Assembly (NCBI GenBank): GCA_021413405.1
Contig: JAIOQL010000327.1
Coordinates: forward strand, 1-18,264
Direction of reading: 5' to 3'
From: Leptospira sp.
GTDB lineage: Bacteria; Spirochaetota; Leptospiria; Leptospirales; Leptospiraceae
Length of the DNA: 18,264 nt
Shown here: piece after piece, positions 8,192-15,365 of the stretch
Position numbering within the stretch: the first letter of the stretch is position 1
Layout: every line of letters begins with the position of its first letter
Position numbers and translations under genes: made by a program
The notes under the pieces: model-generated
What the model was told of the DNA's origin: nothing
The model's database searches: none
Seen by the model: the letters and a program-made list of their open reading frames with translations, nothing else

Positions 8192-8920
8192 TTAATTCAA
8201 AAGTCCGGAAAAATCCGGAATCTTTGTTAAGCTATGATCTGGTTGAGGTGCATTCCCCGGACGATCCAAAATTATAGCCTCGAACCCGGCCGCGATCGCA
8301 CTTTCTGCTTCTTCATTTATATCAGTAAAAAAAATTATCCTTTCCGGAGGAGCATTCAGTTCCTCTGCAATCTTGAGATAGCTTTGTTTATCCTTTTTTC
8401 CGCCTACAGATGTATCAAAATAGCTGGAGATAAATCCTGTCATATCTCCGGATTTTGAATATTTAAAAATCAGTTTTTGCGCTTCCACGCTCCCGGATGA
8501 ATAGATTGAAATTCTTTTTTTAAGACCGGCAATTCGTTTGAAAAATTCTGGAACATCGGGGAAAACTGTGCTTTGCAGTTTCCCTGATTCATATCCGGTT
8601 TTCCAGATTTTTCCCTGGATTTCTTTTAGGGGATTACTTTTCCTGTCGACACTGATCAGGTATAAAAGATAAGAAGAAATTTCTTTTTTCAGGATTTCTG
8701 ACGGAACCTTTTGCAGATCGGTTCCAAATTTGTTTTCTGCAAAATCAGAACTATTTTCAATAAAAATACGTTCGAGCGTATTTTCCGGGAGTTGATTAGT
8801 TAGAATATATTCTCCCATTTTTTCTTTAGAATAGGGGAATAGCACATCGTGAACGAAACTGACCGGAACCACTGTTCCTTCAATGTCAAAAAGAAATATT
8901 GAAAAATCAGAAATCTTCAA
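8192..8920 (-). CDS. mtnC: Enolase-phosphatase E1 (methionine salvage), TTG start
   Basis: HAD-family phosphatase that enolises and dephosphorylates 2,3-diketo-5-methylthiopentyl-1-phosphate in methionine salvage. HAD motif I appears as FDIEGT (11-16), the form specific to E1 enzymes, followed by SFVHDVLFPY (21-30). Motif II is YSSGSVEAQKLIF (140-152). The region GDMTGFISSYFDTSVGGKK (158-176) holds the motif III lysine, and FFTD (197-200) is motif IV. At 242 residues it is close to family length. The start is TTG: it gives the expected N-terminus, and the next in-frame ATG would remove motif I. It lies 4 bases after fbp and is probably translated from the same message. No other methionine salvage gene is in the window. 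Confidence 0.93.
   Translation of the reverse strand: MKISDFSIFLFDIEGTVVPVSFVHDVLFPYSKEKMGEYILTNQLPENTLERIFIENSSDFAENKFGTDLQKVPSEILKKEISSYLLYLISVDRKSNPLKEIQGKIWKTGYESGKLQSTVFPDVPEFFKRIAGLKKRISIYSSGSVEAQKLIFKYSKSGDMTGFISSYFDTSVGGKKDKQSYLKIAEELNAPPERIIFFTDINEEAESAIAAGFEAIILDRPGNAPQPDHSLTKIPDFSGLLN
8200..8225. terminator. Possible bidirectional terminator hairpin between convergent nitroreductase gene and mtnC
   Basis: TCCGGA (8204-8209), loop AAAA, TCCGGA (8214-8219) form a 6-base-pair stem. AAAG (8200-8203) and CTTT (8222-8225) can extend it by four pairs across a 2-base bulge. It lies 9 bases past the nitroreductase stop, inside the last codons of mtnC. There is no long T tract on either side, so the call is weak. 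It is the only hairpin I see at this convergent junction. Confidence 0.35.
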
Positions 8921-8924
8921 AGGT

Positions 8925-9950
8925 TTATTTTTTTATAAATTTAAGAAATTCTTCGACTTCTTTCCGGCTGCCGGTCACAAGTGTTGTCCTTTCGTGCAAA
9001 CTTCCAGGTATCAAATCCAGAATTTTTTCCCCCTTCACATTCACTGCCATCCCACCGGCCTGTTCTGCGATAAACGCCATTGGTGACGCTTCATAGAGCA
9101 TTCTTAGCTTTCCATTCGGATATTTTTCTGACTTTGCATCTTCCGGATAAAGGAAAATCCCGCCTTTCAGCAGATTCCTGTGAAAATCAGCAACGAGTGA
9201 GCCAATGTAACGCAGTGTTTTTGGTCCGGAGGAAGTCTCAAGATGTTTGATGTGGCGGATATAACTTTTCATTTCGTCTGACCAGAAGTTGTAATTTCCT
9301 TCGTTTACGGAATATATATTTCCTGAATCCGGAAATTTAATGTCAGGATTAGAAAGCAGAAATTCACCACAGGATGGATCGAGTGTAAAGCCAACGACCC
9401 CGTTCCCCATTGTTAAGACCATCATGGTCGAAGAACCATAAAGGATATATCCCGCGCATCTTTGTAGGGAACCTTTCTGGAGAAGATCCTCTTCTGTGCC
9501 TTTTTTTCCGGCCTGTGTCTTACGTAGATGAATTGAAAAAATCGTCCCTATCGAAACATTTGAATCGATGTTCGAAGAGCCATCCAAAGGATCGAATGCA
9601 AATGTATATTTGCCTATGTTATATCCTGTTGGTATTTCAATAATATTTTCATGTTCTTCGCTTGCCATAACGCAAAGATGCCCGCAAATCTTCATAGCAT
9701 TGGTAATAAGAGTATCTGCATATTCATCCAGCTTCATTACAGTTTCTCCCTGTATGTTTGTGGATGACGTTACACCAAGGACGTGATCCAGGAGTCCGGC
9801 TTTGCGGACCTCTCTGGATACAATTTTGGCGGCATAGACCAAATGGCTCATTAGAGCTGTGAAATCTCCCGTTGCATAAGGCAATTTGAGCTGTTCTTCG
9901 ATGAGATATTGCGAAAGGCTCATCATTTCCTGGGGGTGTTTTGGTTGCAC
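8925..9950 (-). CDS. fbp: Class I fructose-1,6-bisphosphatase (GTG start)
   Basis: Gluconeogenic enzyme that hydrolyses fructose-1,6-bisphosphate to fructose-6-phosphate, needed by an organism growing on non-sugar carbon. The 341 residues carry the class I motifs in order: NIQGETVMKLDEYAD (65-79), the metal-binding EE (98-99), the catalytic FDPLDGSSNID (119-129), and the substrate-binding KLRMLYEASPMAFIAEQAGG region (281-300). I chose the GTG at 9950 because GGAAG (9957-9961 on this strand) is placed 6 bases upstream. An in-frame ATG eight codons later has a purine-rich stretch too close to act well. mtnC follows after 4 bases. A TATAAT-like promoter lies upstream. Confidence 0.95.
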   Translation of the reverse strand: MQPKHPQEMMSLSQYLIEEQLKLPYATGDFTALMSHLVYAAKIVSREVRKAGLLDHVLGVTSSTNIQGETVMKLDEYADTLITNAMKICGHLCVMASEEHENIIEIPTGYNIGKYTFAFDPLDGSSNIDSNVSIGTIFSIHLRKTQAGKKGTEEDLLQKGSLQRCAGYILYGSSTMMVLTMGNGVVGFTLDPSCGEFLLSNPDIKFPDSGNIYSVNEGNYNFWSDEMKSYIRHIKHLETSSGPKTLRYIGSLVADFHRNLLKGGIFLYPEDAKSEKYPNGKLRMLYEASPMAFIAEQAGGMAVNVKGEKILDLIPGSLHERTTLVTGSRKEVEEFLKFIKK

Positions 9951-9987
9951 AATTTACTTCCGGTTTTAAATTTTATTTAATTTTAGT

Positions 9988-10016
9988 ATTATATCTTTAG
10001 AGTCTTTTCCAGTAAA
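9988..10016 (-). promoter_or_regulatory. Predicted sigma70-type promoter for fbp-mtnC
   Basis: On the minus strand a perfect TATAAT lies at 9993-9988, with TTTACT (4 of 6 matches to TTGACA) at 10016-10011 and a 17-base spacer. Transcription would start near 9981, leaving a leader of about 30 bases to the GTG. It sits in the AT-rich gap (9951-10061) between divergent genes. I see no comparably good promoter for the + strand gene at 10062. Confidence 0.55.
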
Positions 10017-10061
10017 TAATCTTATGGGTTCCGGAGTCCGATAATTATTAAAGAAGGCGTC

Positions 10062-10958
10062 ATGAATAGCACTCAATTGATAGATTTTTATCGCATGGAG
10101 ACAAAGAAGGATGCCTTTTCTCAGGATTTTAACAAATCCCTTATCGGTAAATTAGAATTAATCAAATTTTCAAATGATCCCTACAAATCCTATTTCGAGC
10201 GTGCTATTACCTATTTTTTCTATCATTCCAGATCTCTTCAGGGGATGGTTTTTGACGATACGGAAGTGATTTTCAGATTTGGCCTGCCCATTGCAACGGA
10301 GCCACATTGTCTTGAAATTATTAATTCCGGGAAACTGAGACTTTCAGAAGAGAATGGAATCGGACTTCTTCTCGAAAAAATGGAAACGGAGGGAAATCAT
10401 TTCAATGTCTATGCATTGAGGGCATCGTCTTCAAGTAAGTGTCTTTACCTGGTCATTGTTTTGCCAGAGGAAATTTCTCCCGAAGATTATTCTGTCGAAA
10501 TGTTATGGTCTCTACTTAAGCGCTATTATCTCAATCTTCCGGGAAAAACAGAAACAGTGTTTCGTGATTTTTTTGGGGATTTTGAAGGAAGATTTCTGAA
10601 CGATGTGAATCCTTTGGTTCAAAATAATAAAACCGGAGTTCTCTCTCATTTCTACCTCCAGGATCTGAGGCAATATATGCGTTCGATGGGAGAAAGAAGA
10701 ACTCTCGAGATACTCGAAGGTGTCCGGAATACTATTTCAGGATATCTGAAAAAAGGGGATACGATTTACAGGCCAGGCCCCCGTTCAATACTCACTTTTT
10801 CCGGAAATTGCGGAATCGAGATCGTCCGGAAAAGATTTGAAGATGTTTATTTTCAGATTAAAAATGTAATTATAGATTATGAACTTGCATTCTATGAAAT
10901 TAATAAACCTCTCAGTTCACTGGAAAATCTCTGGAAGGAAATCTTCCTGAAGAAATAG
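10062..10958 (+). CDS. Unrecognised protein with a degenerate GGDEF-like C-terminal domain
   Basis: No family is certain for this 298-residue soluble protein. Residues about 197-280 follow the GGDEF pattern in spacing and hydrophobic rhythm: DLRQYMRSMGERRTLEIL resembles the segment up to the conserved glycine and acidic pair, and KGDTIYRPGP aligns with the xxDxxxRxGG strand-turn. The signature that should read GGDEF is PGPRS here (238-242), so cyclase activity is very unlikely; it could bind a ligand or a partner. Residues about 40-160 may be a sensory domain of GAF type, which is weaker. No signal peptide or membrane segment is seen. GAAGG lies 4 bases before the ATG. It is divergent from fbp, converges on the DUF4337 gene, and stands alone as a transcription unit. 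Confidence 0.65.
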   Translation: MNSTQLIDFYRMETKKDAFSQDFNKSLIGKLELIKFSNDPYKSYFERAITYFFYHSRSLQGMVFDDTEVIFRFGLPIATEPHCLEIINSGKLRLSEENGIGLLLEKMETEGNHFNVYALRASSSSKCLYLVIVLPEEISPEDYSVEMLWSLLKRYYLNLPGKTETVFRDFFGDFEGRFLNDVNPLVQNNKTGVLSHFYLQDLRQYMRSMGERRTLEILEGVRNTISGYLKKGDTIYRPGPRSILTFSGNCGIEIVRKRFEDVYFQIKNVIIDYELAFYEINKPLSSLENLWKEIFLKK

Positions 10959-10966
10959 ATATTTTA

Positions 10967-11596
10967 TTAAATCGCCAGAGCTTTGGAAAAAGCGATTCCT
11001 GAATAGACGCCTCCAATTGAGCCAAGAACAACCATTACTACAAAAAAAACCCATCTGAATTTTTCGTTTTGGATAATCAACCCGATTGCCCCGAGGACAA
11101 TGGATAGCTGGAGGAATAGCACGGCGCCATCAAAAATATCTCCCGCATCTCCGAGCACTTTTGTTTTTTCTTCCCATTCCTTCGCTCCAATGATCATGCC
11201 GAGTTTCCCGTCTGTTTCCTGAACCCAATTTTCTTTTCCTACCTTCGAGGAACCAAGAAGAATTTCCTTTTTCTCTTTTTTGTATCTGCTCACCTCCTCA
11301 TTGAATTGCTTCTCGATTCTGGAAATAGATTCTTTGAATTCAGGCCTAATAACTCCAGCCTTTGTAAATGTCTGAAGCATTTCGATCTGGCCTTCTGTCA
11401 GGGATTGCTTGACACTTTTAGACTGGAACCAGTTGTATTGAGCAGCTTTTTCATTGATTGCTATGATTTCATCGTCTCCGAATTTTCCTCCACCAAGATC
11501 AGTAATCGCAAGAATTGCAGCAAATAAGGAAAGTGTGAGACCGAATACTATTTCAGATCTGTGATTTTTGGGTTTTTCTTCTTCGGTTTCTGACAT
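10967..11596 (-). CDS. DUF4337-like membrane protein
   Basis: A 209-residue inner-membrane protein of unknown function. A membrane segment at about 16-34 leads into AAQYNWFQSKSVKQSL (51-66), which matches the conserved aromatic W..(Y/F)Q.KS.K motif I associate with DUF4337. A charged helical stretch follows (about 70-125), then two closely spaced hydrophobic segments at the C-terminus. AGGAG (11607-11603 on this strand) lies 6 bases before the ATG, within the 13-base gap after the PPK2 gene, so it is likely the last gene of that message. The family call rests on the motif and topology; the function is unknown. Confidence 0.68.
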   Translation of the reverse strand: MSETEEEKPKNHRSEIVFGLTLSLFAAILAITDLGGGKFGDDEIIAINEKAAQYNWFQSKSVKQSLTEGQIEMLQTFTKAGVIRPEFKESISRIEKQFNEEVSRYKKEKKEILLGSSKVGKENWVQETDGKLGMIIGAKEWEEKTKVLGDAGDIFDGAVLFLQLSIVLGAIGLIIQNEKFRWVFFVVMVVLGSIGGVYSGIAFSKALAI

Positions 11597-11609
11597 TCGT
11601 TACTCCTTG

Positions 11610-12332
11610 TCAGGATAAGTTTTTTTCGAGTCTTTCGCAAAATTTTCTAAGTATAAATACTCTTGCATAATACTTATCGATTGCAGGAACAATAAACCAT
11701 GGTGCGTTAGGCGACGATGTCTTGTCAAACATTTCATCCGCAGCCTCTTCGTAGAGTCCCCATTTATCACGGTTCCGCCAGTCTTCATCTGTCAGTTTCC
11801 ATCTTTTGAGGGGATCACTTTTTCTTCCATTGAAACGGTTCAACTGCTCTTCAGGAGATATATGCAGCCAGAATTTCATCAGCATATATCCGGATAGGGT
11901 GAGGTCCTCTTCAAATTGATTTATTTCAGAAAAGGCTCTTTGCCATTCCTCAGGTTTCGCAAACCCTTCCACTCTTTCTACCAGAACTCTTCCATACCAT
12001 GACCTGTCGAAAATCCCGATCTGCCCTGCCGGTGGAATAATGGTCCAGAATCTCCATAGATAATGGCGTTTTTTTTCGGTATCATTTGGGGCAGCGATAG
12101 ATTTGACCTTATAGAGCCTGGGATCCAGAGTCGATGTCAAACGACGGATGGATCCGCCTTTACCAGCTGCATCCCAGCCTTCAAATACTGCGATCGTACC
12201 ACGATTCTTTTTATTTGCGAGGTGAGAAAGGACCCTCACTTTTTCCTGGAGATCCTTCACCTGGGTTTTATATTCGATCTGTGAAAGTGAAAGAGTGAGA
12301 TCGGTTTCGCCTAATGTTAGAATTTTTTTCAT
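11610..12332 (-). CDS. ppk2: Polyphosphate kinase 2 family protein (active-type domain)
   Basis: PPK2 enzymes transfer phosphate between polyphosphate and nucleotides. The 240 residues contain a complete domain: Walker A as FEGWDAAGKGG (50-60), DPR (70-72), LWRFWTIIPPAGQIGIFDRSWYGR (92-115) including the Walker B-like DRSWY (109-113), and the lid region with DPLKRWKLTDEDW (173-185). The N-terminal stretch (SLSQIEYKTQVKDLQEKV) resembles the linker before the second domain of two-domain polyphosphate:AMP phosphotransferases. The ATG overlaps the stop of the preceding PPK2-like gene (ATGA). It may therefore be the C-terminal catalytic half of a formerly fused enzyme. Whether it acts on AMP or ADP cannot be told here. 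Confidence 0.92.
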   Translation of the reverse strand: MKKILTLGETDLTLSLSQIEYKTQVKDLQEKVRVLSHLANKKNRGTIAVFEGWDAAGKGGSIRRLTSTLDPRLYKVKSIAAPNDTEKKRHYLWRFWTIIPPAGQIGIFDRSWYGRVLVERVEGFAKPEEWQRAFSEINQFEEDLTLSGYMLMKFWLHISPEEQLNRFNGRKSDPLKRWKLTDEDWRNRDKWGLYEEAADEMFDKTSSPNAPWFIVPAIDKYYARVFILRKFCERLEKNLS

Positions 12333-12871
12333 GACACACCTGCTTCTTCTTTCAGAAGTGAAAGAATTTTGGCGGAATCAACTCCCAATTTCTTTTCAAG
12401 ATTAGTGATGATTGTATCCATTATTGTGAATCGCGCAAAACTTTTATCTGTAGCACTGATCACATGCCACGGTGCCGCTTCGTGATTTGTTTTATTCAGG
12501 TAATTTTCAAAATATTCCAGATAGGTATCGTATTTTTCGAACTGCTCCCAGTCTCCGTCTGAAACGAGCCATTTTTTCCCGGACTCTTTGGCTTTTTTTA
12601 ATCTTGATTTTTGTTCATGGGAAGGAATATGCAAAAAATATTTCTGGATCATATAATTATCATTTGTAAGAAGTTTTTCAAAATTTAAAATTAATTGGAA
12701 TGAATTCTTATATTCTTCCTTTGAAATCAGTTTAGTGATTTTATCATGACTTACCCTTGTATACCAAGACCCGTCTATGATCGCAGTCTCTCCATACGCT
12801 GGCAAATGATTCCAGAATTTGCAAAGAAAAGGTCTTCCTTTTTCATCGGAACTTTCAAATGAATGCACCAT
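12329..12871 (-). CDS. PPK2-like domain lacking Walker A (broken N-terminal half of a two-domain PPK2)
   Basis: The 180 residues align with the PPK2 domain from its middle onward: EKGRPFLCKFWNHLPAYGETAIIDGSWYTR (10-39) matches the RFW...P..G.igifD.SWY.R block, and WLVSDGDW and APWHVISATDKSFAR also fit. The Walker A loop and about 35-40 further residues are absent. Reading back, the frame meets a TAG at 12896-12898, so no longer start exists. The ATG at 12871 has AGGAG 7 bases upstream, so it may still be translated. It is coupled by ATGA to the intact PPK2. It could be a decaying pseudogene, a retained non-catalytic partner, or half of a split enzyme. The known two-domain PPK2s place catalysis in the C-terminal domain. 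Confidence 0.75.
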   Translation of the reverse strand: MVHSFESSDEKGRPFLCKFWNHLPAYGETAIIDGSWYTRVSHDKITKLISKEEYKNSFQLILNFEKLLTNDNYMIQKYFLHIPSHEQKSRLKKAKESGKKWLVSDGDWEQFEKYDTYLEYFENYLNKTNHEAAPWHVISATDKSFARFTIMDTIITNLEKKLGVDSAKILSLLKEEAGVS

Positions 12872-12959
12872 ACAATCTCTCCTGGAGGTCTTTTTCTATC
12901 AGGTTGTATTTGGATTTTTCAAATGAATAGCCGCGTTCATAATCTTTCAAATAGAGCAT
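12855..12959 (-). pseudogene. Out-of-frame remnant of the N-terminal start of the two-domain PPK2 gene
   Basis: A 34-codon frame, ATG at 12959 to TGA at 12857-12855, overlaps the start of the next gene in another frame. Its residues 16-30 (SKYNLIEKDLQERLY) resemble the start of the intact downstream PPK2 (IEYKTQVKDLQEKVR), and the distance to the ATG fits a domain start. It stops being PPK2-like right where the other frame begins to match from the middle of the domain. The simplest reading is a deletion of about 40 codons that also shifted the frame. No good ribosome binding site precedes this ATG. This is inference from internal homology. Confidence 0.55.
12879..12883 (-). promoter_or_regulatory. 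Strong ribosome binding site fixing the start of the truncated PPK2-like gene
   Basis: AGGAG on the minus strand lies 7 bases before the ATG at 12871. It sits inside the remnant frame, where it encodes part of LQER. It decides the start of the 180-residue product and suggests that product may be translated despite the broken upstream frame. Confidence 0.6.
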
Positions 12960-12967
12960 AAAGAGGA

Positions 12968-12995
12968 ATTATCCGTTTGAGGATATTTTTGGAAA
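12968..12995 (-). promoter_or_regulatory. Weak promoter candidate before the PPK2 remnant
   Basis: On the minus strand GATAAT (12973-12968, 5 of 6 to TATAAT) is preceded by TTTCCA (12995-12990, 4 of 6 to TTGACA) with a 16-base spacer. It falls in the 49-base gap between obg and the PPK2 genes. A short hairpin TATCC-GTTTGA-GGATA overlaps the same spot. obg read-through is an alternative source of the message. Confidence 0.3.
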
Positions 12996-13008
12996 GAAAA
13001 AAACTTCG

Positions 13009-14022
13009 CTAACTGGCAGGGATAATTGGAGGTTTGACCAGGAACTCATCGAGAGATGAAAGTAATTCTTCGAGATTCGTTTCTTTTTCGGCTGAAATCG
13101 CAATTATTTTGCCCATGTGGGAAAGCTTTTTCGTCACTTCAGAAGTGAAACCCTGATCCTCCCAGATATCAATTTTATTGAGAACTATCAGGTATGGTTT
13201 ATAGAGCAATGCCTTATTATAAGTAGCAAGTTCATTCTGGAGCATTTTAAAATCTTCTTCAATATCAATCGAAGTCGCATCGAAAAGATATATGATTGCT
13301 TTAACTCTCTCTATGTGACGCAAGAATGAAAGACCAAGCCCGTGACCTTTGCTTGCACCTTCAATGATCCCGGGTATGTCTGCAAGGGTGTAGCGGAAGG
13401 TATCATTGTCACGGCGAACAACACCAAGGTTTGGAGTCAATGTAGTGAATGCATATCCCGCCACTTTGGGATGCGCTTCCGTTATTTTACTCAATAGAGT
13501 TGACTTTCCTGCATTTGGAAGTCCTACGATTCCTATATCGGCCAATAGCTTTAGACAAAGACGGATATTCTTCGTTTCACCTTCTTCGCCCGGCTGGGCA
13601 AAACGCGGTGTCTGGAATGTTGCAGTTTTGAAATAGGCATTTCCCTTTCCGCCACGACCACCGCGCACTATTGTAAATTCATCATCTTCCGAAAGGAAAT
13701 CGTGAATCAGCTCATTCGTTTCTGCGTCATAAACCTGTGTTCCTACCGGAACTTTGAGCTCAAGATCTTCACCATTTTTTCCGGATTTATTTCTTCCTTC
13801 ACCATGATTTCCGGCATGACCGGAATAGACTTTCAAAGGAATATACTTATCGAGCGTTTGGACCGCAAGATCGGATTTCAAAATAACTGCTCCTCCCTTA
13901 CCGCCGTCGCCGCCGTCGGGTCCTCCAAATTCCACGAATTTTTCCTTACGCATGGAAATTGCACCGGGGCCACCGTGCCCCGCTTTCACCTGGATAAAAA
14001 CCTCGTCTATGAATTTTGACAT
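13009..14022 (-). CDS. obg: GTPase Obg (CgtA), ribosome assembly
   Basis: Essential GTPase that binds the large ribosomal subunit during assembly and is linked to stress and growth control. Of 337 residues, about 1-157 form the glycine-rich Obg fold (AGHGGPGAISMRKEKFVEFGGPDGGDGG). The G domain then shows G1 GLPNAGKST (167-175), switch TT (193-194), G3 DIPG (215-218), G4 NKID (282-285) and G5 SAE (310-312). There is no C-terminal OCT extension, which is common outside Firmicutes. The ATG has no clear ribosome binding site. It is divergent from hisD across 41 bases, and the usual rplU, rpmA or proB neighbours are not seen here. Confidence 0.97.
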   Translation of the reverse strand: MSKFIDEVFIQVKAGHGGPGAISMRKEKFVEFGGPDGGDGGKGGAVILKSDLAVQTLDKYIPLKVYSGHAGNHGEGRNKSGKNGEDLELKVPVGTQVYDAETNELIHDFLSEDDEFTIVRGGRGGKGNAYFKTATFQTPRFAQPGEEGETKNIRLCLKLLADIGIVGLPNAGKSTLLSKITEAHPKVAGYAFTTLTPNLGVVRRDNDTFRYTLADIPGIIEGASKGHGLGLSFLRHIERVKAIIYLFDATSIDIEEDFKMLQNELATYNKALLYKPYLIVLNKIDIWEDQGFTSEVTKKLSHMGKIIAISAEKETNLEELLSSLDEFLVKPPIIPAS

Positions 14023-14030
14023 TTCGATTG

Positions 14031-14061
14031 ATACTAAAATACTCTAAATTCTTCTAGTATT
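14031..14061. promoter_or_regulatory. Inverted repeat in the obg/hisD divergent gap
   Basis: ATACTA at 14031-14036 and TAGTAT at 14055-14060 are exact reverse complements 18 bases apart, and AATACT (14038-14043) pairs with AGTATT (14056-14061). The TAGTAT arms are also 4-of-6 matches to a -10 box pointing at each gene. That would give a nearly leaderless hisD message, and neither gene has a clear ribosome binding site. It could be a shared operator, overlapping promoters or chance in AT-rich DNA. Confidence 0.3.
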
Positions 14062-14063
14062 CA

Positions 14064-15365
14064 ATGGCAATTAGAATAAAAAAGCTATCTGTTTCCGAAA
14101 AGAGAAGCTGTGAGGACATCATCAACCGCGCGAAGGAAGATCTGTCGAATGCTCTCGAGACAGTTATCCCGATTATCAATGATGTTAAAAAAAGTGGGGA
14201 CAAAGCGCTCTTTGACTTCACTAAAAAATTTGATTCGGTGGAACTGGAAAGCTTTGAAATCGATTTCCGGAAAGAGGAACTTTCTATTCCGAAGGAATGG
14301 ATAGTTGCATTTTCCGAAGCTAAGGACAATATTACAGAATTTCACAAAGCACAACTTAGAAAGAAAATTGAATTGGATATCGGTGGAAACCGGCTCGGGA
14401 TAAAATACACTCCCGTTGAATCAGTCGCAGTTTATGCGCCGGGAGGAAAAGCGCTGTATCCTTCTTCAATACTGATGGGTGCAATTCCTGCAAAGATTGC
14501 GGGAGTCAAAACCGTAAATCTTTTCACTCCCCCTTCAAAAGATGGGAAGCTACCAAAAGCGCTGGTCCATGCTGCCAGGATATCAGGGATTGACAGGATC
14601 TATACGTTAGGCGGTGCACAGGCCGTTGCCGCTGCTGCGTTTGGAACGGAAACGATTGAAAAAAGTGAATTCATTGTTGGTCCAGGAAACCGGTATGTCG
14701 CGGCAGCAAAATCATATCTTTCCGGATTGGGAAAAATTGGAATTGAAAGTCCAGCCGGACCCAGTGAGGTGTTGATCATAGCTGATAAAACCGCGAATCC
14801 TAAGTGGGTTGCCTGTGACATGCTATCGCAAGCAGAGCACGGTGATGATTCCGTTGCAATTTTGGCTACCGATTCGGAATCACTCGCAAAAGATGTCTCC
14901 ATTGAGCTGGAGCTTGCAATGACAGAGAGGCCCAAAAGGTTATCGATAAAGAAGAAGGCAATCGATGAAAACAGTTGCATTCTGATTTTTCCCGATATAA
15001 ATGAATGCATTGAATTTTCTAATCTTTACGCACCAGAACATCTTGAGATAATTACAGAAAATTATCGTGATGATTTTGAAAAAATCCTTCACGCAGGTTC
15101 CGTATTTCTTGGTCCGTATTCACCGGTTGCTATGGGAGATTATATCACAGGCACAAATCATATTCTTCCAACGGCTGGCGGAAGCAGGATCTATTCGTCT
15201 CTTGGAACTGATACATTTTTAAAACGGGTGACCTTTCAGGAGGTTTCGAGAAAATCCATCAATTCAATGTACCCATTTGTCAAAACTCTGAGCGAGATTG
15301 AGGGTTTGGACGAAGAACACGGAACCAGCGTCAAAGTAAGGTGCGATGAAAATAATTCAAAGTAA
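14064..15365 (+). CDS. hisD: Histidinol dehydrogenase
   Basis: Zinc enzyme of the last two histidine steps, oxidising L-histidinol to histidine with NAD. The 433 residues match family length, and the key residues fall close to or at E. coli numbering: Q256 and H259 in SQAEHG, catalytic E325 and H326 in YAPEHLE, D359 in GDYITG, and H419 near the C-terminus. GGAQAVAAAAFGTE, VGPGNRYVAAAK and GPSEVLII are also typical. Usual members read GPNH or GTNH before LPT; here it is GTNHILPT. The 3' end overlaps panC by 20 bases. It is separated from any other his gene in view. Confidence 0.97.
   Translation: MAIRIKKLSVSEKRSCEDIINRAKEDLSNALETVIPIINDVKKSGDKALFDFTKKFDSVELESFEIDFRKEELSIPKEWIVAFSEAKDNITEFHKAQLRKKIELDIGGNRLGIKYTPVESVAVYAPGGKALYPSSILMGAIPAKIAGVKTVNLFTPPSKDGKLPKALVHAARISGIDRIYTLGGAQAVAAAAFGTETIEKSEFIVGPGNRYVAAAKSYLSGLGKIGIESPAGPSEVLIIADKTANPKWVACDMLSQAEHGDDSVAILATDSESLAKDVSIELELAMTERPKRLSIKKKAIDENSCILIFPDINECIEFSNLYAPEHLEIITENYRDDFEKILHAGSVFLGPYSPVAMGDYITGTNHILPTAGGSRIYSSLGTDTFLKRVTFQEVSRKSINSMYPFVKTLSEIEGLDEEHGTSVKVRCDENNSK

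Noticed and set aside
10933..10947. Hairpin GGAAG-GAAAT-CTTCC near the convergent ends of the 10062 gene and the DUF4337 gene
   Set aside because: The stem is only 5 pairs, lies within coding sequence and has no adjacent T tract, so I do not call it a terminator.
12970..12990. Hairpin TATCC-GTTTGA-GGATA followed by TTTTT on the plus strand
   Set aside because: It would terminate plus-strand transcription, but no plus-strand gene lies upstream there; on the minus strand it has no T tract.
14600..15010. Long open frame (136 codons) on the minus strand opposite hisD
   Set aside because: It lies fully antisense to a gene with complete HisD motifs and has no recognisable domain or ribosome binding site; it is a by-product of codon use.
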